A stretch of 64,000 nucleotides of DNA from CBDCGJ01 sp965216645. Lineage in GTDB: Bacteria; Pseudomonadota; Alphaproteobacteria; GCA-2731375. Made by a program: the position numbers and the translations under genes. Below the pieces are notes generated by a model. It was not told the origin of the DNA and ran no database searches. It saw only the letters and a program-made list of their open reading frames with translations. The stretch lies in NCBI GenBank assembly GCA_965216645.1, contig CBDCGJ010000001.1:62001-126000 (forward strand), written 5' to 3'. Below are positions 54,105 to 62,886 of the stretch, in pieces; the stretch's first letter is position 1; the number at the start of each line of letters is the position of its first letter.

Positions 54105-54587
54105 TCACGTCGGATAGATCACCCGAAAGCGTTCGCAGACGAGCGGCATATTGGGACGGGGTGTGCGGGTCAGCCGCTCGCAATAGGCTTCGTAATAGGC
54201 CCAGCTGTTGCGCCGCCAGGTCGCCAGCGTGCGGTCCCATTCGCCGTAATCGTGGGCGAATTGGGCGTCCACGCGATCGAAAGGGATGACCTCCACCCAG
54301 ACGGTTTCGACTACACAGACCGGTGCGGCCGCGCTGTCGAGCAGAATGCTCAGCGCGCCGACCTCGGGGGCGGGCATGCCATTTTCTTCATACTCCCAGA
54401 GCAGGGAAGAGGTGCTGGTTTTCACGCCGGCCATGATCAGCCGCGCGCCACTATCGGCGCTTTCCGGTCGGGCGCCGATGCGGAAGACGTCGTAGAGGCG
54501 TCGTTCGGCGTCGGCCGGGTCGTCTAATTTCGTCAGAAAACCGGCCCAAAAACGACGGACCGCCGGCGTAAGAGCGAGAGGCGGCAT
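54105..54587 (-). CDS. ASCH-domain protein
   Basis: A 160-residue protein with the ASCH fold, a PUA-like RNA/nucleotide-binding domain: AGVKTSTSSLLWEYE, VGALSILLD and VWVEVIPFDRVDAQFAHDYGEWDRTL are typical segments. ATG 54587 is chosen because AAGGAA lies about eight bases upstream; the frame runs on for 300 more codons, but that part is antisense to the exported protein gene at 54753. Its biological role is unknown. Confidence 0.78.
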   Translation of the reverse strand: MPPLALTPAVRRFWAGFLTKLDDPADAERRLYDVFRIGARPESADSGARLIMAGVKTSTSSLLWEYEENGMPAPEVGALSILLDSAAAPVCVVETVWVEVIPFDRVDAQFAHDYGEWDRTLATWRRNSWAYYEAYCERLTRTPRPNMPLVCERFRVIYPT

Positions 54588-54752
54588 GTTCGAGATTCCT
54601 TCTGGGATCATTTGCCGAGGGCGCACAAAATAGAGCCCGCGGAAGAGCGGGACGCAATCGGCAATGTTCGTCTGCTTAGGCGCTGGTGTGGACAACGCTC
54701 GGATAGTTAGTTTAAGAGTTTCTACTATAACAAATTGAAAACGGGAGGGTTC

Positions 54753-55472
54753 ATGATGAAACTCAAAATAGTATCGGCAATCTGTCTGATTTGGGCGGCG
54801 TTCGCTTGTGCGGCACAAGCCGGGAGCGGACCATATGTGGTCAAAGACAATGAACATATGATCGTCGGCATCACGTTGGATGAAGCGGCGGTTCGTGCGG
54901 CCTTGCCGAAAGGGTTGGAACCCGCGGACGGCATAACCGGCGGTATCAATGTCTATCGTTCGGGCGGTGGCGATGGCGTCGCGGCCTACTCCCGATCCTA
55001 TGTTTGGGCCGACGTCAAAGGATTCGACTCGGTCAATGGCGGACTGGCGCGCTACATCCTGTGGGCCGCGACAAGCACGGGGCCCGACAAACTGAAGAAG
55101 GCTGGGAATTTGGAAGTGCAGGGCGATACGGTTCTCTCTCGGACGGGAGACGACGTCACAGGCACGACAACGATCGGCGGCAAGCGGATCATGAAGACCG
55201 TGATTAAGATGAATGCGGACGGGAAATGCGGCCCCGCTACCGGCTCGCTGAACTATCCCAGCTTGCCGGATCCCGCCGGCAAGATGATGGTAACCCAATA
55301 CACCTTCACGGCGCAGATCTGCGGCGCTTCGCCGGTCCAGGCGGATATCACGGTCGACGGCAACCATCCCTTGGCGAAATTCAAACCGACGAAGCTGGTC
55401 TGGGCGGTCCTCGCTAAAGACTTGAGTTTCTCCGGCAGCCCGTTGATCTTGCTGAAAATGGCCAGCAAATAG
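54753..55472 (+). CDS. exported protein, weakly acetoacetate-decarboxylase-like
   Basis: A 239-residue protein with a signal peptide (MMKLK, hydrophobic to CAAQA-GS). The mature start YVVKDNEHMIVGITLDEAAVRAALPKGLEPA, split by turns, recalls the acetoacetate decarboxylase superfamily, but the catalytic lysine cannot be placed. GGGAGG precedes the ATG. It is probably periplasmic; two cysteines (KCGPATG and QICGAS) may bridge. Confidence 0.68.
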   Translation: MMKLKIVSAICLIWAAFACAAQAGSGPYVVKDNEHMIVGITLDEAAVRAALPKGLEPADGITGGINVYRSGGGDGVAAYSRSYVWADVKGFDSVNGGLARYILWAATSTGPDKLKKAGNLEVQGDTVLSRTGDDVTGTTTIGGKRIMKTVIKMNADGKCGPATGSLNYPSLPDPAGKMMVTQYTFTAQICGASPVQADITVDGNHPLAKFKPTKLVWAVLAKDLSFSGSPLILLKMASK

Positions 55473-55495
55473 GGAATTAGGGAATGCGGCGGCGA

Positions 55496-55891
55496 TCAAT
55501 GCGCCGCCGCGCCGTTTCGAAACGCCGTTAGCGCGACGACCAGTTCCTGACGCGTTGTCCACGGCGTCCAATGCTTGTGCAGCCGGCTAAGCCAATGCTT
55601 ATTGAGAATATCCGGTTCGCCGGCCCGATCCGCGAGCACGCTCGGATTCGGCAGATTCCTACGGCCGAGTACATCGATGGCGTGATCGATTTCCTCGAGC
55701 GAGGCGAAGATCAATCGGCGTCCGCGATGCTCGACTAGATAGATCGGCCAGCCCTCGATCGGATCCGGCTTCGGCATCGGCGGATCGAATTCGCTGGCAT
55801 CGTGCCAATAACGTGCATCCAGATGGCGATGCACCCAGAAGGAGAGAGGCGAGATCACGCGCTCGGCGCGGTATTCCCGCCAGACTTTCAT
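55496..55891 (-). CDS. hypothetical protein
   Basis: A 131-residue protein without a signal peptide or membrane helix and rich in Trp, His and Arg (KHWLSRLHKHWTPWT). The order of secondary structure suggests a small alpha/beta protein. No family was recognised. It lies 24 bases upstream of the acyl-CoA dehydrogenase's 3' end and reads in the same direction as that gene. Confidence 0.6.
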   Translation of the reverse strand: MKVWREYRAERVISPLSFWVHRHLDARYWHDASEFDPPMPKPDPIEGWPIYLVEHRGRRLIFASLEEIDHAIDVLGRRNLPNPSVLADRAGEPDILNKHWLSRLHKHWTPWTTRQELVVALTAFRNGAAAH

Positions 55892-55915
55892 TGCACTCGG
55901 CGTTCGAACATCACC

Positions 55916-57163
55916 TCACCAAGGGACATGCTTCATCGCTTCGGCGCGGCCGACGACCATGTGATGGACCTCGTCCGGGCCGTCGGCGAAGCGGAGATGG
56001 CGCTGATGGGTGTACATCTGCGGTAGTTCCGACCAGTGGGAAACGCCGGTGGCGCCGTGCATCTGCATCGCCTGGTCGATGATCCGGCAAACCTTCTCCG
56101 GCACCATGGCCTTGACGGCGCTGACATAGGTCCGCGCTTCCTTGTTGCCGAGCACGTCCATGGCCTTCGCCGCCTGCAGCACCATCAGCCGCATGGAATC
56201 GATATCGATGCGGGCGCGCGAGATCACTTCGACATTCTTGCCGAGTTTCAGGATCGTCTTGCCGAAGGCTTCCCGGCTGCCGGCGCGCTTGATCATCAGC
56301 TCCAACGCTTTCTCAGCTTGGCCGATGGAACGCATGCAGTGGTGGATACGGCCGGGGCCGAGGCGGACCTGCGAGATTTCAAAGCCGCGGCCTTCGCCGA
56401 GCAGCATATTCTCTTCCGGCACCCGGACATCATTGAACTTGATATGCATATGCCCGCGCGGTGCGTGATCTTCGCCGAACACCTTCATGCCTTCGATGAT
56501 TTCCACCCCCGGCGTGTCCTTCGGCACCAGGATCTGGCTCTGCTGCCGCGAGGGATGGGCGTCCGGCGAGGTTTTGACCATGGTGATCATGATCTTGCAG
56601 CGCGGATCGCCGGCGCCGGAGATGAAGTATTTCTCCCCATTGATCACCCATTCGCCGTTTTCCAGCACTGCCGAAGTCGAGATATTCTTGGCGTCGGAGG
56701 AGGCCATATGCGGCTCCGTCATGGCGAAGGCGGAGCGGATTTCGCCGTTCAACAGCGGCGTCAGCCATTTCTCCTTCTGCTCCGGCGTGCCGACCCGCTC
56801 CAGCACCTCCATATTGCCGGTGTCCGGCGCGGAGCAGTTCAAAGTCTCCGAGGCGAGAGAGTATTTGCCCAGTTCCGCCGCGATGTAGGCATAATCGAGA
56901 TTGTTCAAGCCTTCGCCGGTTTCCGCGTCGGGCAAAAAGAAGTTCCAAAGTCCCGCTTCCTTCGCCTTCGCTTTCGCCCCGTCGAGCAATTCGAGTTGCC
57001 GGGGATGCCAGCTCCAGCGATCTTCCTTCTCCTCGTTCAAGGCGTAAAACTCTTCCGTGATCGGCGCGACATTCTCCTCGATATGCTTCTTCACGGCATA
57101 GAGCAGCGGTTGCGCCTCTTCGGACATGGCGAGATTGAATAGGGACTGGTCGGCGTCGGACAT
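55916..57163 (-). CDS. acyl-CoA dehydrogenase (ACAD10/11-like)
   Basis: A 415-residue flavoenzyme that introduces the alpha-beta double bond into an acyl-CoA. FAMTEPHMASSDA (FAD loop), WVINGEKYFISGAGD and the C-terminal GATGVSHWSELP segments are present; RLGPGRIHHCMRSIGQAE is characteristic of the ACAD10/11 subgroup, which can handle hydroxylated acyl chains. ATG 57163 follows GAGAGG; the frame continues upstream without homology. It stands alone on the minus strand. Confidence 0.9.
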   Translation of the reverse strand: MSDADQSLFNLAMSEEAQPLLYAVKKHIEENVAPITEEFYALNEEKEDRWSWHPRQLELLDGAKAKAKEAGLWNFFLPDAETGEGLNNLDYAYIAAELGKYSLASETLNCSAPDTGNMEVLERVGTPEQKEKWLTPLLNGEIRSAFAMTEPHMASSDAKNISTSAVLENGEWVINGEKYFISGAGDPRCKIMITMVKTSPDAHPSRQQSQILVPKDTPGVEIIEGMKVFGEDHAPRGHMHIKFNDVRVPEENMLLGEGRGFEISQVRLGPGRIHHCMRSIGQAEKALELMIKRAGSREAFGKTILKLGKNVEVISRARIDIDSMRLMVLQAAKAMDVLGNKEARTYVSAVKAMVPEKVCRIIDQAMQMHGATGVSHWSELPQMYTHQRHLRFADGPDEVHHMVVGRAEAMKHVPW

Positions 57164-57268
57164 CGGGAAGGCCTCTCGGGATTGGATTTTGATGGTTGCA
57201 ACTTTGCCGCTCGCGCGGGCGATGTCAATGCGCAGGGTCTGAACGATAGCGGACTTTGTAAATTTCAC

Positions 57269-57297
57269 TTGAGAATCTCGCTAAATAGTCCTATAGG
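57269..57297 (+). promoter_or_regulatory. sigma-70-like promoter for cspA
   Basis: TTGAGA (57269-57274) and TATAGG (57292-57297) are 17 bases apart. This would give cspA a 5' leader of about 130 bases, as is usual for cold-shock mRNAs whose leader controls translation. Confidence 0.4.
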
Positions 57298-57436
57298 CGG
57301 CTAGCGTTACTAAGTCGCCGTGGTTCTTTAGACCGCACGTTTTGACGGACAACTAGATGACTTCCCCGACATTAATAGCGTTTTTATCCGATGCCGCATG
57401 GGGCGGCATTTCCACCATGTCGTGAAAGGAATGATC

Positions 57437-57646
57437 ATGGCGAAAGGAACCGTAAAATGGTTCAACCCCACCAAGGGTTTTGGTTTCATCGAGCCGGAGG
57501 ACGGCGGGCGGGATGCGTTCGTACACATCACTGCCGTCGAACGCTCGGGCCTGTCCGGCCTGTCCGAGGGTCAGCAGGTGTCTTATGAGCTGGTTACCGG
57601 CCGCAACGGCAAAGCCGCCGCGGAAAACCTGGTGCTGGAAGACTGA
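57437..57646 (+). CDS. cspA: cold-shock protein
   Basis: A 69-residue OB-fold nucleic-acid chaperone. KGTVKWFNPTKGFGFIE contains RNP1 and DAFVHIT is RNP2. ATG 57437 has GAAAGGAA upstream. It binds single-stranded RNA/DNA and acts as an anti-terminator or RNA chaperone. It is followed by a strong hairpin and then a small basic ORF. Confidence 0.95.
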   Translation: MAKGTVKWFNPTKGFGFIEPEDGGRDAFVHITAVERSGLSGLSEGQQVSYELVTGRNGKAAAENLVLED

Positions 57647-57661
57647 GAACCTGACATTATA

Positions 57662-57685
57662 GCGGGGGTATGCGAGTACCCCCGC
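57662..57685 (+). terminator. hairpin after cspA
   Basis: GCGGGGGTA (57662-57670) and TACCCCCGC (57677-57685) form a perfect nine-pair stem with a six-base loop, 16 bases after the cspA stop. The downstream stretch has only CTTTGG, so termination is probably partial and the small ORF at 57718 may still be transcribed. Confidence 0.65.
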
Positions 57686-57717
57686 CTTTGGACCTTTAAA
57701 ACAAGAGTGATATCCGC

Positions 57718-57876
57718 TTGCCAAGAAAACCGAACTACGATTTCGAGCGCCGAGAGCGCGAACGCCTGAAGGCCGAAAAGAAAGCGGCCCGCCTGAAGAA
57801 GAAGGCGGAGCGCAAGGCCGCCAATGAAAGCCAAAACGAAGATGCCGCACCCGATGCGGCGGATGAGCCGGACTAA
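57718..57876 (+). CDS. small basic protein downstream of cspA
   Basis: A 52-residue frame beginning at TTG 57718: PRKPNYDFERRERER, then an Ala/Lys/Arg-rich helix and an acidic tail ending ADEPD. The RPNYDFERRER-type start is one I associate with small conserved alphaproteobacterial proteins. There is no clear Shine-Dalgarno, and an alternative start is not available. A highly charged helix suggests RNA or ribosome association, but this is a guess. Confidence 0.6.
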   Translation: MPRKPNYDFERRERERLKAEKKAARLKKKAERKAANESQNEDAAPDAADEPD

Positions 57877-58040
57877 CCCCGCTGCACTTCGTTAGACGCT
57901 TGACGACGGCTTGTCCGGCCGAGCGTCCGTACTTTGACCCAAATGTGATAAACCGGATGAGAATTTCAGGGGCCGTGCCGGTCTCGCCATGATAGGCTGT
58001 GCGCAATATTTCACCACAATACCGATTTGGAGACGCAGCA

Positions 58041-58919
58041 ATGGATCAACCCGTCGACTACGAACCGCCGAAAGTCTGGACTTGGGACAAGGAAAACGGC
58101 GGTGCCTTCGCCAGTATCAACCGGCCGATTGCCGGACCGACCCACGACAAAGAACTGCCGATCGGCAAGCATCCTCTGCAGCTCTATTCCCTCGGCACGC
58201 CCAATGGCGTCAAGGTCACCATCATGTTGGAGGAGCTGCTGGCGCTTGGCCATGAAGGGGCGGAATATGACGCCTGGCTGATCAATATCGGCGATGGCGA
58301 CCAGTTTTCGAGCGGATTCGTGTCGGCCAATCCGAATTCGAAGATCCCGGCGCTGATGGATCACAGCACCAATCCGCCGACCCGCGTGTTCGAATCCGGC
58401 GCGATCCTATTGTATCTGGCGGAGAAGCATGGCGCCTTCCTGCCGAGCGATCCGGCGATGCGGCCGGAATGTCTGTCCTGGCTATTCTGGCAAATGGGCG
58501 CGACGCCGTTCCTGGGCGGCGGCTTCGGTCATTTCTATGCCTATGCGCCGGTGAAGATCGAATATGCTATAGATCGCTACACCATGGAGGTGAAGCGGCA
58601 GCTCGACGTCTTGAACCGGCATCTGGCGGAAAACCAATTCATGTGCGGCGGCGACTATACCATCGCCGACATGGCCATCGTGCCCTGGTATGGCGGCCTG
58701 GTGAAAGGTCACGCCTATGATGCCGGAGAATTCATCGATGCCAAGAGTTACGAGCATGTGATCCGTTGGACCGACGAGATCTATGCCCGGCCGGCGGTGA
58801 AGCGTGGCCGCATCGTCAACCGCACCTCCGGCGATCCGGCCAAACAGCTCCGCGAACGCCACGACGCCAGCGACTTCGACTTGCGCACCCAGGACAAACT
58901 GGAGGCGGCGGAGGGCTGA
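58041..58919 (+). CDS. yghU: YghU-type glutathione S-transferase / disulfide reductase
   Basis: A 292-residue GST of the Nu class (YghU/YfcG). The long N-terminal extension (PPKVWTWDKENGGAFASINRPIAGPT, interrupted by loops) precedes the thioredoxin-like domain with YSLGTPNGVKVTIMLEEL, and the C-terminal GGDYTIADMAIVPW is typical. Such enzymes reduce disulfides using glutathione. ATG 58041 has GGAG upstream and begins the family N-terminus. Confidence 0.9.
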   Translation: MDQPVDYEPPKVWTWDKENGGAFASINRPIAGPTHDKELPIGKHPLQLYSLGTPNGVKVTIMLEELLALGHEGAEYDAWLINIGDGDQFSSGFVSANPNSKIPALMDHSTNPPTRVFESGAILLYLAEKHGAFLPSDPAMRPECLSWLFWQMGATPFLGGGFGHFYAYAPVKIEYAIDRYTMEVKRQLDVLNRHLAENQFMCGGDYTIADMAIVPWYGGLVKGHAYDAGEFIDAKSYEHVIRWTDEIYARPAVKRGRIVNRTSGDPAKQLRERHDASDFDLRTQDKLEAAEG

Positions 58920-58997
58920 GGCGGCGTTTCTCGGCGCTTTACGAGTCTGACTCGATACTTATCGTCCAAAGTCCTAGGCTTCGCAAATGGAGAAGAC

Positions 58998-59146
58998 AAA
59001 TACACCGTCATTCCCGCGAAAGCGGGAATCTATTCCTGAGCGATGCGGGGCGATGATCGGACAAAGCAAGGCTTTGTTATCGAACTAATATTGGAGCTGC
59101 ACGGGAAGAGGAATGGATACCCGCTTCCGCGGGAATGACGGTGTTT
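58998..59146. repeat. imperfect inverted repeat, MITE-like
   Basis: The left arm ACACCGTCATTCCCGCG...AGCGGG (58998-59037) and the right arm, its near complement (59110-59146), enclose about 72 bases. Inside lies a hairpin ACAAAGC-AAG-GCTTTGT near 59061. CGTCATTCCCGCG...CGGGAAT is a widely dispersed proteobacterial repeat type. There is no coding content; it occupies most of the 284-base gap before the crotonase gene. Confidence 0.6.
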
Positions 59147-59203
59147 GTTTCGAATTCGCCGATATAAGGCATTGAATATATTAGCGTATTTTCGGGTCGG
59201 ATT

Positions 59204-59980
59204 CTAAAACTCCAGGTTACTGAAATCCGGCGCGCGCTTTTCCTTGAAGGCGGCGAGGGCTTCGCGGTTGGCGGGGCCGCCGCGCAAGCTGGCGAAGGTC
59301 TCGTTCTCCCGCGCCCGGGCGGCACGGACCGCATCCAGGCGGGCATCCAGCAGCAGTTTCTTGGTCGCCATCAGTGACGGGATCGGCATGGCGGCAATGT
59401 CGCCGGCCAGCTTCATGGCTTCGTCGCGCAGGGCTTTCGCCGGGACTTTGCGCCAGGCCAAACCGACTTCCACTGCTTTGTCCGCATCGATCCAGGGCGC
59501 GGTGTAAAGCAGATGGGCGGTTTCCGCCCAGCCGATCATGGCCGGCAATAGATAGGTGCTGCCGGCTTCGGCCGTGACGCCCAGGGGCATGAAGGGCGCG
59601 CGCAGGCGGGCGTCGTCGGCCATCAGCACCAAATCGCAATGGGGCAGCACGGTCAGTCCGATGCCGACGCCCAAGCCATTGACCGCCGCGATCAGCGGTT
59701 TCGGGAAAGCCTCAACCGCTTCCATGAACGGCTCGAAGCCGTGGCGATTGTTATCGTCATAGGTCGGTCGATTGCCCATCTCGTCGAGATCCTGGCCGGC
59801 GCTGAAGCCGCGGCCCTCGCCCGTCAGGACCGCGACGGCGACATTGTTGTCGGTCGCCGCTTGGTTCAGCGCCGCCGAAACGGCGTCGTAGAGCGCGTCG
59901 TTGAAGGCATTCAGCGCATCCGTCCGGTTCAGGATCAGCAGCCGGACCTGGCCATGGTCTTCAATTTTCAGATCGCTCAT
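59204..59980 (-). CDS. crotonase (enoyl-CoA hydratase/isomerase family)
   Basis: A 258-residue crotonase. The oxyanion-hole strand GRGFSAGQDLDEM and GLGVGIGLTVLPHCD are clear. The two classical hydratase glutamates are replaced here too (Thr in the GIGLT position, Phe in RAPFMPLG), so an isomerase-like activity (compare PaaG or ECI types) is more likely than plain hydration. ATG 59980 has GGAG eight bases upstream; a GTG nine bases earlier is possible. It follows the VOC gene in the same unit. Confidence 0.87.
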   Translation of the reverse strand: MSDLKIEDHGQVRLLILNRTDALNAFNDALYDAVSAALNQAATDNNVAVAVLTGEGRGFSAGQDLDEMGNRPTYDDNNRHGFEPFMEAVEAFPKPLIAAVNGLGVGIGLTVLPHCDLVLMADDARLRAPFMPLGVTAEAGSTYLLPAMIGWAETAHLLYTAPWIDADKAVEVGLAWRKVPAKALRDEAMKLAGDIAAMPIPSLMATKKLLLDARLDAVRAARARENETFASLRGGPANREALAAFKEKRAPDFSNLEF

Positions 59981-59993
59981 CGCGTTCACTCCA

Positions 59994-60845
59994 TTACTCG
60001 ACGGCCTCGACTTGGTCGGGCTGTCCGGACCAGTGCCAGGCCCGGGTCCGCCGCGACAGGCCCAGCATCATGCCGCCCATCGAGGTGTGATGGAGGAACA
60101 CCACATCCGGATTCTTCTGACCCTCCGGCCGCTGCGGGGTGTGGCCGGTGCCGGCGGTCGCCACTCGTTCTTCGATGGCGGGCAGGCGGTCCGTTTCCGC
60201 GTAGCACATGTAATAGCTTTCGCCATTGCGGGCGAAGTAGCGGCCCATGGTATTGCCCGGATCGGTCGGCGTGATGATTTCGAAACGGCCGAGCTGATTG
60301 GCCACGAACAGGGTCAGATAGCCGTGATAGCCATAGCGGGGTGAATCGATCGCCACGAAATTGTCGGCATCCAATTTGAACAGTTTGGCGACGTCGGCGG
60401 TCACCGCATCGGCGTCTTCGACCAGCAACGTGGCTTCGTAGAGGAAATCGATATCGCCGACGGAGGGGAGATTCTCCTCCGGTCCGATAACCAGGCGCAG
60501 GCCGTGGCCGCCGGTCTGCTCGCCGTCCAGATAGGCGCGGCCGTTCTCGATCGTCGGGCTGACGCCCTGGCTTTCGAGATGCGCCATCAGGCCGTCGAAA
60601 TCGTCCGTCGAGGCGCCGGCCGCAAACAAATGCCGCCCCCGCGCCGCCATGGCCGCCGCCACCGGCCCGTCGCCGTCGGGCTGCAGCAGCTCGACATAGC
60701 CCTGACCCAGGCGCAGCAGCGTTCGCCGCGCCGCCAGGTAATCAATCCGATCCTCGCCGGCATGTTCCGCGCCCAAAAGGGATATCCAGGACTCCGCCGC
60801 TTCCGGCGGCGCAATCAATTGCAGGCTGTTAATTTTCTTAAGCAT
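59994..60845 (-). CDS. VOC / glyoxalase-like protein
   Basis: A 283-residue protein built from two vicinal-oxygen-chelate-like halves: an N-terminal half with YLAARRTLLRLGQGYVELLQP, split by loops, and a C-terminal half with FLYEATLLVEDADAVTADVAKLF. Metal ligands cannot be assigned with certainty. It is probably an isomerase, lyase or dioxygenase-like protein of CoA or aromatic metabolism. The next gene, a crotonase, starts 13 bases downstream. Confidence 0.75.
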   Translation of the reverse strand: MLKKINSLQLIAPPEAAESWISLLGAEHAGEDRIDYLAARRTLLRLGQGYVELLQPDGDGPVAAAMAARGRHLFAAGASTDDFDGLMAHLESQGVSPTIENGRAYLDGEQTGGHGLRLVIGPEENLPSVGDIDFLYEATLLVEDADAVTADVAKLFKLDADNFVAIDSPRYGYHGYLTLFVANQLGRFEIITPTDPGNTMGRYFARNGESYYMCYAETDRLPAIEERVATAGTGHTPQRPEGQKNPDVVFLHHTSMGGMMLGLSRRTRAWHWSGQPDQVEAVE

Positions 60846-61002
60846 GTTGTTTCACGTAAAGTATTCTGAGTTTCTGTGGGTCCAGATTTCCGTGCCCACA
60901 TAGGGATGGATCCATTCTGACCGTTAGAAAAGAAAGTAAGATACTGCAATTCCACAAGATCGACTTCGGAATGCTATGGTACTCTGTCTTGTGAAGATGA
61001 AT

Positions 61003-61046
61003 GATTTTGAACAAATCACTATATGATAGAGTAGCTGTAAATCACT
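61003..61046 (+). promoter_or_regulatory. possible operator ahead of the XRE-ImmA gene
   Basis: An inverted repeat GATTTTGAACAAATC (61003-61017) overlaps one of two direct AAATCACT copies (61013-61020 and 61039-61046). Both lie within 65 bases of the start at 61066, in AT-rich sequence. Such repeats suit autoregulation by the gene's own helix-turn-helix, but this is inferred from position only. Confidence 0.35.
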
Positions 61047-61065
61047 GCGTCTGGTCAAACAAGTC

Positions 61066-62289
61066 ATGCCGAAAGTAAATCCTGAAATACTAAAATGGGC
61101 AAGAGAGACTGCCGGATTTTCAATGCAGGAAGCCGCATCAAAAATCGGCATCAAGACAGCTTACAACATGCAACCTGAAGAACGGCTTGCGATACTGGAG
61201 TCTGGAGAAAAGGAGCCAAGTCGGTCACAACTCGTAAAAATGGCGAAACAATATCGCCGTCCATTGTTAACATTTTATATGAGTCGACCTCCGAGAAAAG
61301 GTGATCGGGGAGAAGACTTTCGCACATTACCAGACGCATTGTCTGAGTCTCAGAATGCACTCGTTGATGCATTAGTGCGGCAGACTCGCGCGCGACAAAG
61401 CATGGTCAAGGATATCCTCGTCGAGGAGGATGAGGCTGAAAAACTCGATTTCATAGGTTCGATCGAAATTAGTGAAGATGTAGGATCCGTCGTTGACCGT
61501 CTTAGTGATATATTCGAAATCGAGTTAACCGCTTATCGTCACAAGTCTACTATTGATCAAGCATTTAGTTATTTGCGTCGGCAAATTGAAGCAAAAGGCG
61601 TTTTTGTCATACTTGCCGGTAATCTCGGTAGTCACCATACAGATTTGGATACTGAAGTCTTTCGAGGGTTTGCACTGGCTGACGATACAGCACCTTTTGT
61701 CGTCATCAATAATCTCGATTCAAAATACGCTTGGGCGTTCACGATCTTACATGAGACGGTACACCTGATGCTCGGTGAATCGGGTGTCAGCGGCGCGAGC
61801 TCGGACTCTCAAATCGAGAAATTCTGCAATGACGTAGCAAGCGAATTCTTATTACCAAGCGACGAGGCAAAGAGCTCTTTTGATAAAGGCCGGTTTGATG
61901 ATCTTGATGCCGAATCAATGCAGAATGCGGTTACAGAGTTTGCGCACGCCAAAAATTTGAGTTCTTCAATGGTCGCATACAAGTTATTCAGAGTAGGGAG
62001 GATCACAGAGAAAAATTGGAGATCGTTGAGCAAGTTTTTCCGAGAATCGTGGATAGCGGCGAGGGATCAAAATAGAATATCTCGGAGAAAGGAAGATGTT
62101 AGAATTTCACCATACGTGGTAAAGCGTCACCGCCTTGGCGTTCCTTTAGTCGAGTTTGTAGCCAGGATGATGCAAGCAGGCGTGCTGTCTACTACTCGTG
62201 CTAGTAGAATTCTTGATATTGCCCCCAAAAACATTCAAAAGGTCTTTTCACCCCAACGTGCGGCTTTGGTTAGAGAGCTGCATGAATGA
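61066..62289 (+). CDS. XRE-ImmA/IrrE protein (HTH plus zinc metallopeptidase)
   Basis: A 407-residue protein. An N-terminal XRE-like helix-turn-helix (about 5-65: FSMQEAASKIGI...LAILESGEKEPSRSQL) precedes an IrrE/ImmA domain with the HETVH zinc site near residue 230 and VASEFLLP after it. The C-terminal 100 residues are basic (GVPLVEFVARMM, TTRASRILDI) and resemble a second DNA-binding helix set. Such proteins are antitoxin or anti-repressor proteases of mobile cassettes. The codon usage is clearly AT-richer than in its neighbours. It overlaps the DUF4411 gene by four bases. Confidence 0.87.
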   Translation: MPKVNPEILKWARETAGFSMQEAASKIGIKTAYNMQPEERLAILESGEKEPSRSQLVKMAKQYRRPLLTFYMSRPPRKGDRGEDFRTLPDALSESQNALVDALVRQTRARQSMVKDILVEEDEAEKLDFIGSIEISEDVGSVVDRLSDIFEIELTAYRHKSTIDQAFSYLRRQIEAKGVFVILAGNLGSHHTDLDTEVFRGFALADDTAPFVVINNLDSKYAWAFTILHETVHLMLGESGVSGASSDSQIEKFCNDVASEFLLPSDEAKSSFDKGRFDDLDAESMQNAVTEFAHAKNLSSSMVAYKLFRVGRITEKNWRSLSKFFRESWIAARDQNRISRRKEDVRISPYVVKRHRLGVPLVEFVARMMQAGVLSTTRASRILDIAPKNIQKVFSPQRAALVRELHE

Positions 62290-62783
62290 TTCACCTACTT
62301 GATGCTAACACCCTGATTGACGCAAGTCGGGATTACTACCCATTTGACATTGTGCCGGAGTTCTGGGAGTGGCTTGCAAATCTCGGCGAAGTAGGTGAAG
62401 CAAAATTGCCGATTGAAATCTATGAAGAACTAAAAGTCGGCAACGATGCGCTTGCGGATTGGATAAAGAGTGGAGACGTCAAAGAGGCTTTGCTATTTGA
62501 GGCCGAAGCCGATCCGATTCTGGTTTCCCAAGTCTTAGAGCGCGGATATGCCGAAAACTTAACAGACATTGAAATTGAAAAAATCGGACGCGATCCGTTT
62601 CTGATCTCCTACGCTCTCGCAAATCCATCTGAATACACGATAGTAACGACAGAAGTGTCGCGGCCGAAAGCGCAGCGTGCCAATCGAAGAATCCCAGATA
62701 TTTGCGACGACTTAGGTATCACAACAATGAACACGTTTAGGTTTGTTCGAAGCATGAACTTCAACACTAGTTGGAAAAAGTAG
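62286..62783 (+). CDS. DUF4411 PIN-like protein, probable toxin partner
   Basis: A 165-residue protein of the DUF4411 family, a PIN-like nuclease fold. LLDANTLIDASRDYYPFDIVPEFW at the N-terminus provides the first acidic residue, and LPIEIYEEL, GRDPFLISYA and TTEVSRPK follow. Its start overlaps the end of the XRE-ImmA gene (ATGA), the usual arrangement for these two-gene modules. Family members are thought to be ribonuclease toxins, with the ImmA-type protein as antitoxin. Like its partner it is AT-richer than the rest of the window. Confidence 0.85.
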   Translation: MIHLLDANTLIDASRDYYPFDIVPEFWEWLANLGEVGEAKLPIEIYEELKVGNDALADWIKSGDVKEALLFEAEADPILVSQVLERGYAENLTDIEIEKIGRDPFLISYALANPSEYTIVTTEVSRPKAQRANRRIPDICDDLGITTMNTFRFVRSMNFNTSWKK

Positions 62784-62886
62784 AGACATTGGGCGAGCTT
62801 GAGGCCTAGTGCTCTGTTTGTTCATTGCGGCATACGGCGATTTCGTCGAATGAAATTGGCGACAACCAAGGCACTTCTAAAGAAAC

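Noticed and set aside
54588..55571. Long N-terminal extension of the ASCH protein frame
   Set aside because: The extension is antisense to the exported protein at 54753-55472, which has a signal peptide and ribosome site; the ASCH domain begins at 54587.
56036..57142. 368-codon plus-strand frame opposite the acyl-CoA dehydrogenase
   Set aside because: Antisense shadow; the opposite frame carries all acyl-CoA dehydrogenase motifs.
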